Source: Paraprevotella xylaniphila YIT 11841 (lineage in GTDB: Bacteria > Bacteroidota > Bacteroidia > Bacteroidales > Bacteroidaceae). Taken from it: a stretch of 57,246 nt of DNA. Where the stretch lies: NCBI RefSeq assembly GCF_000205165.1, contig NZ_GL883826.1, positions 1-57,246 on the forward strand, given 5' to 3'. The notes below the pieces were generated by a model. That model was given only the letters and a program-made list of their open reading frames with translations. It did no database searches and was not told the DNA's origin. Made by a program: the position numbers and the translations under genes. Positions 16,767 to 25,271 of the stretch are shown here, piece after piece (positions within the stretch are counted from its first letter, which is position 1; each line of letters starts with the position of its first letter).

Positions 16767-17426
16767 ATGAAAAAGCTTTTCGTATTATTCGCTTTAATGG
16801 TTATAGCTTTTACATCATATGCTCAAGTCTATAAAATGTATAAGACTCGGAACTATCATAATCAACTTCGCTTAAATACAATGACAGGCGAAGTACAACA
16901 AATTCAAGATGATGGTCAGTCTTGGGAAATTTGTAGTGCGAGAGAAATTTTAGGAGATAAAGAAGGACGATTTCGCCTTTATGAAACACAGAATATGTGG
17001 ACATTCATAATGCTTGATACATATACAGGTAAGAATTGGCAAGTCCAGTTTAGTGTCAAGGGTGAGGATTACATGTTTGCTGCACCAATCAACATATTTT
17101 CTCTTGCATATCCTGAGAAGTCGTCAAATTGGACTAATAGATTTCAGATGTTTGCCACTGACAACATGTGGACATTTATATTGTTGGACTCATATAATGG
17201 ACGACTATGGCAAGTTCAATATAGTACACAAGATTTAGACAACCTATTTTGTATTCCTATAAATAAATACGAATTAGTAGAAAATAACGAAAGGTGTATA
17301 TTCTCTATTCAGCCACTGACAAGTATGTATCAATACTATCTTATAAACGATAATACAGGTGATATGTGGAAATTTCAGTGGAGTACTAAGGGGGATGATT
17401 ATAGATGGATTGAAAGATTCAGATAA
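16767..17426 (+). CDS. Exported four-repeat protein of unknown function (cargo)
   Basis: 219 residues with signal peptide MKKLFVLFALMVIAFTSYAQ. The mature protein is built from four copies of a motif of about 40 residues, at about 21-56, 68-108, 125-165 and 177-217. The clearest two share NMWTFI-LD-Y-G--WQVQ, and the last shows NTGDMWKFQWSTKGDDYR. The repeat has the look of a short beta-hairpin or propeller blade ending in a Trp-rich strand. I do not recognise a named family. The gene ends 14 bp before the helicase gene, so the two are probably co-transcribed. Confidence 0.75.
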   Translation: MKKLFVLFALMVIAFTSYAQVYKMYKTRNYHNQLRLNTMTGEVQQIQDDGQSWEICSAREILGDKEGRFRLYETQNMWTFIMLDTYTGKNWQVQFSVKGEDYMFAAPINIFSLAYPEKSSNWTNRFQMFATDNMWTFILLDSYNGRLWQVQYSTQDLDNLFCIPINKYELVENNERCIFSIQPLTSMYQYYLINDNTGDMWKFQWSTKGDDYRWIERFR

Positions 17427-17440
17427 ATATTACTTCCAAT

Positions 17441-20056
17441 ATGCAGCCATTGTTCATTTGGGTAATTTGTATAATTGCTATTTCGGTTATTGTAATAGCG
17501 ATGGTACGAACACGCCTAAAAAACAAATCCAAAGAGCTTGCAGAAAAGCTAAACCATATATCTGCATATAGCGAGAAATCAAATTATGAGCAAGCAAAAG
17601 AGAGATTATCGGCTCTTAAGGAGGGGGCGTTTATAGATATTCCCTCAGACTTAAATAATGGCTTTTATGGCAGGGTAATCTCCGCAACGCAAGAAAAAGA
17701 TTTCATCAATCATTATAAGGTACATTTCCAAGAGGCATATTCACTTCTGAAGAAACTTAAAGCCTTTAACATCACTCCATCAGAAACCATATCCAAATTC
17801 ATTAACGACTTTGGAAGAATCAACAAACTTGTAAAACAACATAATGATGGTGTTATAACCTTTCTACTTGACACGCACAGGGACTTTTTCGACCATTGCC
17901 TAAAATACCCATTAGACAAGCAACAAAGACGCTCAATTGTTTCAGAAGAGGATAATTGTTTAGTAGTCAGCAGTGCAGGTAGTGGTAAAACCTCTTCAAT
18001 TGTCGGTAAGGTTAAATATCTCACCGAAATCAAGGGTATAGCACCTGAAAGAATTTTACTTATCAGTTATACCAACAAAGCAGCAGCCGAACTAACCGAA
18101 AGAATGGCGACCAATGGATTGAAAGGTTACACATTCCATAAGTTAGCCATTGATATTATAGGCAAAACGACAGGTACAAAACCATCTATTTGCGACAATA
18201 CAGATTCATTGTTTGTAGATATATATCACAAATTGTTAGATAAATCGTCTTTCAAGAAAAGTATAGTGGAATACTTTATTGATTACCAAACGAATGAAGC
18301 TGATTGGGAACAACGCAAGAATGAAAGACGGGAGCAATTATCAGGACTAAAGAATGTGCAGCTAAAGGCGATGTTCCCCGATATGGACGGCAGAGCCATA
18401 TATGTGAGAAGTGAACAAGAACAAAAAATATGTTTTGCTTTGTCCTCGCTGGGAGTGAAATTCAGATATGAAGAACCATACGAACATCAATTAGCAGATG
18501 AGATGCACTCACAATATCGTCCCGACTTCTCAATATATTTTAAGCAAGGAGGAGTAACCAAACGCATCTATCTTGAACATTTCGGAGTTGATGAACACGG
18601 GCTTGTTCCTGCTTGGTTCGCAAAAGATAAGGGTATAACCTACGAAGAAGCCAATCAGAAATACAATGATGGTATAACTTGGAAGAAAACTGCTCACGAG
18701 AAATTTGGCACACAACTTTTAGTAACATCAAGTGCAGATTTCCATTATTCTGATATTAGGGATAAACTCCGTAAACTATTAGCTGAAGCAGGTGTACCAA
18801 TTCAAGAAAAGACCGATGAGGAGTTATACGATTTAGTACTACCCAAAGGCAGCAAGCAGGAAAAGGCGTTTATACGACTTGTTGTTACTTTCGTTACATT
18901 GGTAAAATCAAGTTGTAAATCAGTTAAAGAGGTTTTAAAACAAGCCAAAAATGCAGATGATGAACGAAGTGTGTTTATCATCAAGAATATATTTCAACCT
19001 GTATATGAACGCTACATAAATGCGTTAAGCGATAGTAACCAAATTGATTTTACCGATGCTATTCTTCAAGCCACTGAGATATGTCGTACTTCACACCCTG
19101 TTGAATATGATTATATCATAGTGGATGAGTTTCAAGATATATCTGTTGACCGTTACAACTTCTTGAAAGTATTGCGAGAGGGTAATCCTCCTGCAAAGTT
19201 GTATTGTGTGGGTGATGATTGGCAGTCTATTTATCGTTTTTCGGGAAGTGATATGGCTCTATTCAATCAATTCCCCGAATATTTTGGAGCAACGGAGATA
19301 AACAAGATTGAAACTACATACAGGTTTGGAGAGCCTTTGGTTTCTTTATCGTCGAACTTTATACAACGCAATAAAGCCCAAATACAAAAGAATATCCATT
19401 CGTTCAGCTCAGAAATGAGAACCGAGTTGGAATTCTATGCTTATGATAGACGAGATTACTGCAATACGATAGGGCAACTTGTGGCTTCTATTCCATCGGA
19501 TAAATCAATATTCCTATTGGGGCGTTACTCTTTTGATGATTACTACCTCTCTTTTATGTACCAATCAATTAAAGAGGGTAATAGATTCTACTATGTGATA
19601 GGAGGACGAAAAATAGAGTTTTTAACCGTACATAAGTCAAAAGGTCTTGAAGCGAATTATGTAATACTCTTACAATGCAATAAAGATACATACGGTTTCC
19701 CATCACAGGTGAGTGACGACCCTGTGCTTAACTATGTGCTCACTAAGAGCGACCAATTCCCATACGGAGAAGAAAGAAGATTATTCTATGTTGCAATAAC
19801 AAGGGCTAAGATAAAAACGCTTGTATTATACGATAAGCGTTTCCCGTCTGTATTTGTGGATGAATTCTTGCACCCCGAAAAGGTGTCAGAAGAAAGCTAT
19901 GTAAAGCACCCTAACGCCAATAAAAGATGGACAAGAAGTGCAGACCAATTTTTATTGAAACTGCACAATGAAGGTAAGAGTGTCAAATATATTGCAAACA
20001 AAATGGGTAGAAGTCAAACTTCGATTGTAATGCGATTAAACAAACTAAAAAAATAG
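17441..20056 (+). CDS. Membrane-anchored SF1 helicase with nuclease-like insert (HelD/UvrD-like)
   Basis: 871 residues. A single N-terminal transmembrane segment (about 4-22) is followed by a helical region. The SF1 core shows Walker A SSAGSGKTSS (near 178-184), motif Ia SYTNKAAAELTERM, Walker B YIIVDEFQDIS, motif III GDDWQSIYRFSGSD, motif V LTVHKSKGLEANYV and motif VI LFYVAITRAK. Between motifs Ia and II lies a restriction-endonuclease-like segment: FRYEEPY, RPDFSIYF (Asp362) and IYLEHFG (Glu379). This matches the arrangement in DNA helicase IV relatives. The last 45 residues (KRWTRSADQFLLKLHNEGKS) are a Myb/SANT-like or HTH domain. A defence or DNA-processing role is possible but not shown. 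Confidence 0.82.
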   Translation: MQPLFIWVICIIAISVIVIAMVRTRLKNKSKELAEKLNHISAYSEKSNYEQAKERLSALKEGAFIDIPSDLNNGFYGRVISATQEKDFINHYKVHFQEAYSLLKKLKAFNITPSETISKFINDFGRINKLVKQHNDGVITFLLDTHRDFFDHCLKYPLDKQQRRSIVSEEDNCLVVSSAGSGKTSSIVGKVKYLTEIKGIAPERILLISYTNKAAAELTERMATNGLKGYTFHKLAIDIIGKTTGTKPSICDNTDSLFVDIYHKLLDKSSFKKSIVEYFIDYQTNEADWEQRKNERREQLSGLKNVQLKAMFPDMDGRAIYVRSEQEQKICFALSSLGVKFRYEEPYEHQLADEMHSQYRPDFSIYFKQGGVTKRIYLEHFGVDEHGLVPAWFAKDKGITYEEANQKYNDGITWKKTAHEKFGTQLLVTSSADFHYSDIRDKLRKLLAEAGVPIQEKTDEELYDLVLPKGSKQEKAFIRLVVTFVTLVKSSCKSVKEVLKQAKNADDERSVFIIKNIFQPVYERYINALSDSNQIDFTDAILQATEICRTSHPVEYDYIIVDEFQDISVDRYNFLKVLREGNPPAKLYCVGDDWQSIYRFSGSDMALFNQFPEYFGATEINKIETTYRFGEPLVSLSSNFIQRNKAQIQKNIHSFSSEMRTELEFYAYDRRDYCNTIGQLVASIPSDKSIFLLGRYSFDDYYLSFMYQSIKEGNRFYYVIGGRKIEFLTVHKSKGLEANYVILLQCNKDTYGFPSQVSDDPVLNYVLTKSDQFPYGEERRLFYVAITRAKIKTLVLYDKRFPSVFVDEFLHPEKVSEESYVKHPNANKRWTRSADQFLLKLHNEGKSVKYIANKMGRSQTSIVMRLNKLKK

Positions 20057-20097
20057 TCGAACTTTTTCTTTGATGTACCTTGTGTACATCGGACTAT
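20054..20097 (+). terminator. Terminator after the helicase gene
   Basis: An outer stem AATAGTC/GACTATT and an inner stem GATGTAC/GTACATC are followed closely by TATTATTTTT. It overlaps the end of the helicase gene. Confidence 0.65.
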
Positions 20098-20498
20098 TCT
20101 ATTATTTTTGTACACAGAAACGAGTTACTTGAAAGCAATTCAAGGTAGAACGCAGCAGATTGTACCGTTGCCAAGTCATTACCTCAAAAACGGGTAATTA
20201 TCCCAAAGTCCTTTGTATAAGGTACTAACAGAAGTTTTCCAGAATTACGCAAAAAGTTTGGAATATATGACGATTTGCAGGAAAATATGTAGGACATGCT
20301 TGATAAAAGTATTGGAAGTATGGTCGTGGCATACGGTATGGGGGTGGCGTGTGATGGTGTGGTCGTGTTGCATAAATATGCAGGAAAATCCGGGTCATTC
20401 AACTCTTCTTTCTTTTGGTAATAAGCGGAATATGATTTGTTTTGAATAAAAATAAGAAAATATCTGTATATTATGCATGCGGTGAGGCTTAAAATACA
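20098..20498. other. Element right end and argR upstream region, no gene
   Basis: Non-coding. It contains the proposed attR at 20181-20195 and the argR promoter region. Short frames here have no recognisable product. Confidence 0.45.
20181..20195 (+). other. Proposed attR core
   Basis: ACCTCAAAAACGGGT is a near copy of the sequence at 9621-9636. Sequence to its right should be the original argR upstream region. Confidence 0.4.
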
Positions 20499-20506
20499 TA
20501 TCTTTG
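20499..20506 (+). promoter_or_regulatory. Promoter -7 element for the arginine operon
   Basis: TATCTTTG matches TAnnTTTG, 28 bp before the argR ATG. A/T-rich near-palindromic sequence just upstream (about 20462-20480) is a candidate ArgR operator, but it does not match the E. coli ARG box well. Confidence 0.6.
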
Positions 20507-20533
20507 CATCGAAGTAATAAAGGATAGGGATTT

Positions 20534-21010
20534 ATGAGGAATAAGGACAGCCGTTTGGAAGCCATTAAGATGGTCGTGTCTGCACAGGATATTTCAAGCC
20601 AAGAGGAATTGTTGCACGAGTTGAAAAAGATGGGTTTCATACTGACTCAGGCTACGCTTTCCCGTGATTTGAAACAACTGAAAGTGGCCAAGGCGACGAA
20701 TGCCTCTGGTAAATATGTATATGTATTGCCGGCTTCGCCTCTTTACAGAAGGGTCTCGGATACTCACCTGACCGCTTCTGCCGTACATCAGGCCGGTGCT
20801 TTGTCCGTGAAATTTTCAGGTAATCTGGCTGTGGTTCATACTTTGCCCGGTCATGCAAGTCATATCGCATACGATATAGACAACAAAAGGTTTGAAGAAA
20901 TATTGGGGACATTGGCCGGAGACGATACCATCATACTGGTGTTAGCAGAAGGAGTTTCCTCCGAACTGGCCCTGCGGCGGTTGGCCGAAGTGATTCCCGA
21001 CATACAATGA
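20534..21010 (+). CDS. argR: Arginine repressor ArgR
   Basis: 158 residues. The N-terminal winged-helix domain (IKMVVSAQDISSQEELLHEL, ending in TQATLSRDLKQL) matches the ArgR DNA-binding helix, which reads T-A-T-x-S-R-D in the family. The C-terminal arginine-binding and hexamerization domain ends with LGTLAGDDTIILVL. It senses arginine and controls the arg genes. As the first gene of the cluster it probably represses its own operon, which includes the GNAT, argG, argC and argD genes that follow. Confidence 0.92.
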   Translation: MRNKDSRLEAIKMVVSAQDISSQEELLHELKKMGFILTQATLSRDLKQLKVAKATNASGKYVYVLPASPLYRRVSDTHLTASAVHQAGALSVKFSGNLAVVHTLPGHASHIAYDIDNKRFEEILGTLAGDDTIILVLAEGVSSELALRRLAEVIPDIQ

Positions 21011-21045
21011 ATATAAAGAACGTAGAAAATCGCGAGTAAGCGAGC

Positions 21046-21070
21046 GCAGACGGAGCTTGCTCCAGGTCTG
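21046..21070. repeat. Hairpin in the argR-GNAT spacer
   Basis: GCAGACGGAGC pairs with GCTCCAGGTCTGC around a TT loop (one asymmetric bulge). It may attenuate or stabilise the mRNA between argR and the GNAT gene. Confidence 0.5.
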
Positions 21071-21116
21071 CCGAGCGGGAGCGGTTTATGTAAACAGTAT
21101 ATAGTTTAAGAAAGAA

Positions 21117-21767
21117 GTGGAATACAACGATGGAATCAGAGTGGTTGTGGCAGATGCCAGCCACGAAAAGTATGTAGATGTTATTCTTGCGACCATAACG
21201 GATTCTGCGAAAAAGAGAGGCTCCGGGATAGCTTCCCGTACGCATGAATATCTGGCCACGAAGATGAAGGAACGCAAGGCGGTCATAGCTTTGGCCGGTG
21301 AAGGCGATGAAGAGGAGTTTGCCGGGTTCTGTTATATCGAAAGTTGGGGAAATAAGGAGTATGTGGCCAATTCGGGACTGATTGTCGTAGAGAAGTTCCG
21401 GCGTCATCATCTGGCTACCCGTATCAAGCAGACGGCCTTCACGCTTTCGCGCCTGCGGTGGCCCCATGCCAAATTGTTCGGGTTGACGAGCCAGAGTGCC
21501 GTGATGAAGATCAATACGGCGTTGGGTTACGTGCCGGTCACTTTTGCCGAGCTGACGGACGACGAGGCGTATTGGAAAGGTTGCGGCACGCCGGAGCATC
21601 CGTGTTGCGTCAATTATGACATCCTGCAGCGCACAGGGCGGCGGTATTGCGTGTGTACGGCCATGTTGTATGACCCTGCCGCGCATCCGAACGAGAAACT
21701 TCCGGTGGAACTGCCGGAGGATGTGGTGAAGATGGCCCGCGAGGCGGCTGCAAAAAATCTGCGTTAA
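21117..21767 (+). CDS. GNAT-family acyltransferase of the arginine cluster
   Basis: 216 residues with GTG as the likely start (the frame has no ATG before a conserved-looking VVVADASHEKYVD). The GNAT core shows the strand/loop SGLIVVEKFRRHHLATRIKQ, with an acetyl-CoA-type pyrophosphate loop (K-F-R-R-H-H-L-A). Its fixed place between argR and argG, and the lack of any argA or argJ in the cluster, suggest it acylates glutamate (acetyl- or succinyl-CoA) for the first step of arginine synthesis. That is inference; the sequence is not close to classical ArgA. The C-terminal part is Cys-rich (CGTPEHPCC, RRYCVC). Confidence 0.78.
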   Translation: MEYNDGIRVVVADASHEKYVDVILATITDSAKKRGSGIASRTHEYLATKMKERKAVIALAGEGDEEEFAGFCYIESWGNKEYVANSGLIVVEKFRRHHLATRIKQTAFTLSRLRWPHAKLFGLTSQSAVMKINTALGYVPVTFAELTDDEAYWKGCGTPEHPCCVNYDILQRTGRRYCVCTAMLYDPAAHPNEKLPVELPEDVVKMAREAAAKNLR

Positions 21768-21795
21768 TTGGAATAGACAAAATAAAAGGAATATT

Positions 21796-23001
21796 ATGGC
21801 AAAAAAAGTAGTAGTGGCATTCAGCGGAGGTTTGGACACCTCTTATACGGTGATGTATCTGGCCAAGGAAAAGGGGTACGAAGTGTATGCGGCTTGTGCC
21901 AACACGGGCGGTTTCAGTGCCGAGCAACTGAAGGCCAACGAGGAAAATGCTTATAAGTTGGGTGCCAAGGAATACGTCACGTTGGACGTGACGAAGGAGT
22001 ATTATGAAAAGAGCCTGCGTTACATGATATATGGCAACGTGTTGCGCAACAACTGCTACCCGATTTCGGTGTCGTCCGAGCGTATTTTTCAGGCCATCGC
22101 CATCGCACGTTATGCCAACGAGGTGGGGGCCGATGCGATAGCCCATGGCTCGACCGGGGCAGGCAACGACCAGATTCGTTTCGACATGACTTTCCTGGTG
22201 ATGGCACCGGGGATGGAAATCATCACGCTCACGCGTGACAGCAACCTGAGCCGCCAGGAGGAAGTGGATTATCTGAACCAGCACGGTTATTATGCCGATT
22301 TCACGAAGTTGAAGTATTCCTACAACGTAGGTATCTGGGGCACGTCGATTTGTGGCGGCGAGATTCTGGACAGCAATCAGGGATTGCCTGAGAGCGCTTA
22401 TCTGAAACATCCCACGAAGACGGGGACGGAGCTGTTGAAGCTCGGTTTCAAGAAAGGGGAGATTTGTAGCGTGAACGGTGTGGAGTATGACGACAAGATC
22501 AAGGCCATACAGGAGATAGAAAAGATAGGTGCTGCCTATGCCATCGGCCGCGACTGCCATGTGGGCGACACCATCATCGGTATCAAGGGGCGTGTAGGTT
22601 TCGAGGCGGCAGCTCCGATGCTGATTATCGGTGCGCACCGTTTCTTGGAAAAATACACGCTGAGCAAGTGGCAGCAATATTGGAAGGAACAAGTGGCCAA
22701 CTGGTATGGCATGTTCCTGCACGAAAGCCAGTATCTGGAGCCGGTCATGCCGGACATCGAGGCCATGCTGACCAGTTCGCAGCGCAACGTGAACGGCGTG
22801 GTGACATTGGAGCTTCGTCCTTACGGTTTCACAACGGTCGGCGTGGATTCCCCGGACGACTTGGTGAAGAACAAATTCGGCGAGTATGGCGAGACTCAGA
22901 AGGGATGGACGGCAGAGGACGCCAAGGGCTTTATCAAAGTGACTTCCACTCCGCTCCGCCTGTATTATGCGAACCATAAGGACGAGGAACGAATCAAGTA
23001 A
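21796..23001 (+). CDS. argG: Argininosuccinate synthase
   Basis: 401 residues, a normal length. It joins citrulline and aspartate with ATP to give argininosuccinate. The ATP-binding P-loop-like AFSGGLDTSYTVMYLAKEKG (residues 8-27) opens the protein. The family's HGSTGAGNDQIRF, with the citrulline/Asp contacts, and IWGTSICGGEI are present. It begins 28 bp after the GNAT stop and 38 bp before argC, so it is within the same transcript. Confidence 0.96.
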   Translation: MAKKVVVAFSGGLDTSYTVMYLAKEKGYEVYAACANTGGFSAEQLKANEENAYKLGAKEYVTLDVTKEYYEKSLRYMIYGNVLRNNCYPISVSSERIFQAIAIARYANEVGADAIAHGSTGAGNDQIRFDMTFLVMAPGMEIITLTRDSNLSRQEEVDYLNQHGYYADFTKLKYSYNVGIWGTSICGGEILDSNQGLPESAYLKHPTKTGTELLKLGFKKGEICSVNGVEYDDKIKAIQEIEKIGAAYAIGRDCHVGDTIIGIKGRVGFEAAAPMLIIGAHRFLEKYTLSKWQQYWKEQVANWYGMFLHESQYLEPVMPDIEAMLTSSQRNVNGVVTLELRPYGFTTVGVDSPDDLVKNKFGEYGETQKGWTAEDAKGFIKVTSTPLRLYYANHKDEERIK

Positions 23002-23039
23002 ACCATGGCGGCGGAAGATAAAAAAAACAGATATTTCAA

Positions 23040-24014
23040 ATGATAAGAGTTGGAATCATAGGAGGGGCAGGATATACGGCCGGCGAACTTTGCCGCATCC
23101 TGTTGAACCATCCCGAAGCGGAGATAAAGTTTGTCAATAGTTCCAGCAACGCCGGGAATAAGATCACCGACGTGCACGAAGGGCTGTATGGGGAGACCGA
23201 TTTGGTGTTTACGGACCAGTTGCCTTTCGACGAGGTGGACGTGATCTTTTTCTGTTTCGGGCATGGCAAGAGCGCGGAGTTCTTGCAGGCTCACGATGTG
23301 CCTTCCCGGGTGAAGATCATCGACTTGGCGCAGGATTTCCGTCTGGTGGCTCCGGGCAATGACTACGTGTACGGTCTGCCAGAATTGGACAAGGCGGCCA
23401 TTGCCGGGGCGCAGCATGTGGCCAATCCCGGTTGTTTTGCCACTTGCATCCAGTTGGGGTTGTTGCCTTTGGCTGCCCACGGCCTGTTGAGTGGCGACGT
23501 GTCGGTGAATGCCATCACGGGGAGCACCGGTGCCGGGGTGAAGCCCGGCGCGACCACGCACTTCAGTTGGCGCAACAACAACATGAGCATATACAAGGCT
23601 TTCAACCACCAGCATGTGCCGGAAATTTGCCAGTCTCTCCGTGCCTTGCAGCCGGACTTCGACGGAGCGATAGATTTCATTCCCTATCGCGGCGACTTCG
23701 CCCGAGGAATTTTTGCCACCGAGGTGGTCCGTGTGGACGCGTCGGCTGATGCCGGGTATTTTGCTGGGCTTTATAAGGAGTATTATAAGGACGCGGCCTT
23801 CACGCACTATGTGGACAAGGCCATCGACATGAAGCAAGTGGTCAACACCAACAAGGCTTTGGTGCACGTGGATAAGTTCGGCGATAAATTGTTGGTCACG
23901 GCCACGATAGACAATTTGCTCAAAGGCGCTAGCGGGCAAGCCGTGCAGAACATGAACCTCATGTTCGGGTTGGACGAAACAGTCGGTTTGTGCCTGAAAC
24001 CGTCCGCATTCTAA
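23040..24014 (+). CDS. argC: N-acetyl(succinyl)-gamma-glutamyl-phosphate reductase
   Basis: 324 residues. An NADPH-dependent reductase with N-terminal Rossmann loop GIIGGAGYTAGELCRIL and the catalytic Cys in VANPGCFATCIQLGLLPL. The TGSTGAGVKPG motif and the HFSWRNNNM segment are typical of Bacteroidetes ArgC. It makes the N-acyl glutamate semialdehyde used by ArgD. In this lineage the acyl group is probably succinyl, given the carbamoyltransferase at the end of the cluster. Confidence 0.95.
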   Translation: MIRVGIIGGAGYTAGELCRILLNHPEAEIKFVNSSSNAGNKITDVHEGLYGETDLVFTDQLPFDEVDVIFFCFGHGKSAEFLQAHDVPSRVKIIDLAQDFRLVAPGNDYVYGLPELDKAAIAGAQHVANPGCFATCIQLGLLPLAAHGLLSGDVSVNAITGSTGAGVKPGATTHFSWRNNNMSIYKAFNHQHVPEICQSLRALQPDFDGAIDFIPYRGDFARGIFATEVVRVDASADAGYFAGLYKEYYKDAAFTHYVDKAIDMKQVVNTNKALVHVDKFGDKLLVTATIDNLLKGASGQAVQNMNLMFGLDETVGLCLKPSAF

Positions 24015-24058
24015 ACGGGGGCGCGACGGAATGTCATATTTAAGAAAGGAGGAATAAA

Positions 24059-25192
24059 ATGAATCTATTCGACGTATATCCGCTTTTCGATGTGAACATC
24101 GTAAAAGGGAAAGGATGCCATGTTTGGGACGACAAGGGGCAGGAGTATCTGGACTTGTACGGCGGCCATGCCGTAATCAGTGTCGGTCACTGCCATCCGC
24201 ATTATATAGAGAAGCTAGCACGGCAACTTGGCCGGTTGGGTTTCTACAGCAATTCCGTGGTCAACAAGTTGCAGGTGGAACTGGCGGAGCGTTTGGGCAA
24301 GGCCTGCGGTTATGAGGACTATCAGCTCTTTCTGATTAATTCCGGTGCGGAAGCCAATGAGAATGCGTTGAAGTTGGCCAGTTTCTACAATGGCCGCAAG
24401 CGCGTGTTGTCCCTTTCAAAAGCGTTCCATGGGCGTACGTCTTTGGCCGTGGAGACAACGGACAATCCTAAAATCATAGCTCCCATCAACGCCAACGGGC
24501 ATGTGACTTACTTGCCTTTGAATGATTTGGACGCTTTCAAGGCGGAGTTGGCCAAAGGCGATGTGTGTGCCGTGATTGTGGAGTGTATTCAAGGGGTCGG
24601 AGGTATCCGGTTGGCCACAGCCGAGTTCATGCAAGGCGTGCGGCAGGCATGTGACGAAACGGATACGGTGTTGATTTGCGATGAAATCCAGTGTGGTTAC
24701 GGCCGTTCGGGCAAGTTCTTCGCCCACCAGCATTTGGGGGTGAAGCCGGACTTGATTACGGTGGCCAAAGGCATCGGCAACGGTTTCCCCATGGGGGCGG
24801 TGCTGATTTCGCCCAAGTTTACTCCGGTGTACGGCCAGTTGGGCACGACTTTCGGTGGAAACCATTTGGCTTGTGCCGCCGCCTTGGCCGTGTTGGACAT
24901 CATGGAAGAGGAGCATCTGGTGGAAAATGCCGCCAAGGTCGGAAATTTACTGATGGAAGGCATAAAGGCTTTGCACCTGCCTCATGTGGTGGATGTCAGA
25001 GGGCGCGGCCTGATGATAGGCGTGGAGTTGGACGTGCCTTACAAGGAAATCAGGAACAAGTTGCTCTTTGAGGAGCATTGCTTTACGGGATGCAGTGGCA
25101 CGAATGTGCTGAGGCTCTTGCCGCCGCTTTGTCTGAGTGAGGTGGAAGCGGCTGATTTCTTGAAACGGTTGGAACGTGTAGTGAATAATTAA
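24059..25192 (+). CDS. argD: N-acyl-ornithine aminotransferase
   Basis: 377 residues, a class III PLP aminotransferase. It shows YLDLYGGHAVISVGHCHP, the cofactor-stacking NSGAEANENALKLA, LICDEIQCGYGRSGKFFAH and the Schiff-base Lys in VAKGIGNGFPMGA. It converts N-acyl-glutamate semialdehyde to N-acyl-ornithine. A clear AAGGAGG-like RBS (AAGAAAGGAGG) precedes the ATG at 24059. A terminator-like hairpin follows. Confidence 0.94.
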   Translation: MNLFDVYPLFDVNIVKGKGCHVWDDKGQEYLDLYGGHAVISVGHCHPHYIEKLARQLGRLGFYSNSVVNKLQVELAERLGKACGYEDYQLFLINSGAEANENALKLASFYNGRKRVLSLSKAFHGRTSLAVETTDNPKIIAPINANGHVTYLPLNDLDAFKAELAKGDVCAVIVECIQGVGGIRLATAEFMQGVRQACDETDTVLICDEIQCGYGRSGKFFAHQHLGVKPDLITVAKGIGNGFPMGAVLISPKFTPVYGQLGTTFGGNHLACAAALAVLDIMEEEHLVENAAKVGNLLMEGIKALHLPHVVDVRGRGLMIGVELDVPYKEIRNKLLFEEHCFTGCSGTNVLRLLPPLCLSEVEAADFLKRLERVVNN

Positions 25193-25201
25193 TGAATAAT
25201 C

Positions 25202-25256
25202 AAGCGGAGATAAACCGGTCGCAGGCGTATGCCGGAGACCGGTTTGTCTGCTTTTA
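25202..25256 (+). terminator. Terminator-like hairpin between argD and proC
   Basis: AAACCGGTC pairs perfectly with GACCGGTTT, the stem can extend through AAGC/GCTT, and CTTTT follows. It splits the cluster into an arg half and a proC-proB-proA-argF' half, or acts as a partial attenuator. Confidence 0.65.
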
Positions 25257-25271
25257 AGGAGGAGAGTGACA

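Larger units (their letters stand above)
9621..20195 (+). mobile_element. Integrated mobilizable element, about 10.6 kb
   Basis: The module order is integrase, small DNA-binding-like protein, SF3-type helicase, primase, oriT-like region, MobV relaxase, cargo. This is the layout of Bacteroides mobilizable transposons (NBU/Tn4555-like). No conjugation (tra) genes are present, so transfer would need a helper. Proposed ends are imperfect direct repeats ACCTCGAAAAACGGGT (9621-9636) and ACCTCAAAAACGGGT (20181-20195). It lies between trpB2 and argR. The backbone is near 48% G+C by eye; the cargo (about 15840-20056) is clearly A+T-richer. The boundaries are inference. Confidence 0.7.

Noticed and set aside
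20447-20485. A classical ARG box before argR
   Set aside because: AT-rich near-palindromes are present, but they do not match the E. coli consensus well enough to call an operator.
21610-22977. A 455-codon minus-strand open frame
   Set aside because: It lies opposite argG, which is unmistakable; it shows no motif of its own.
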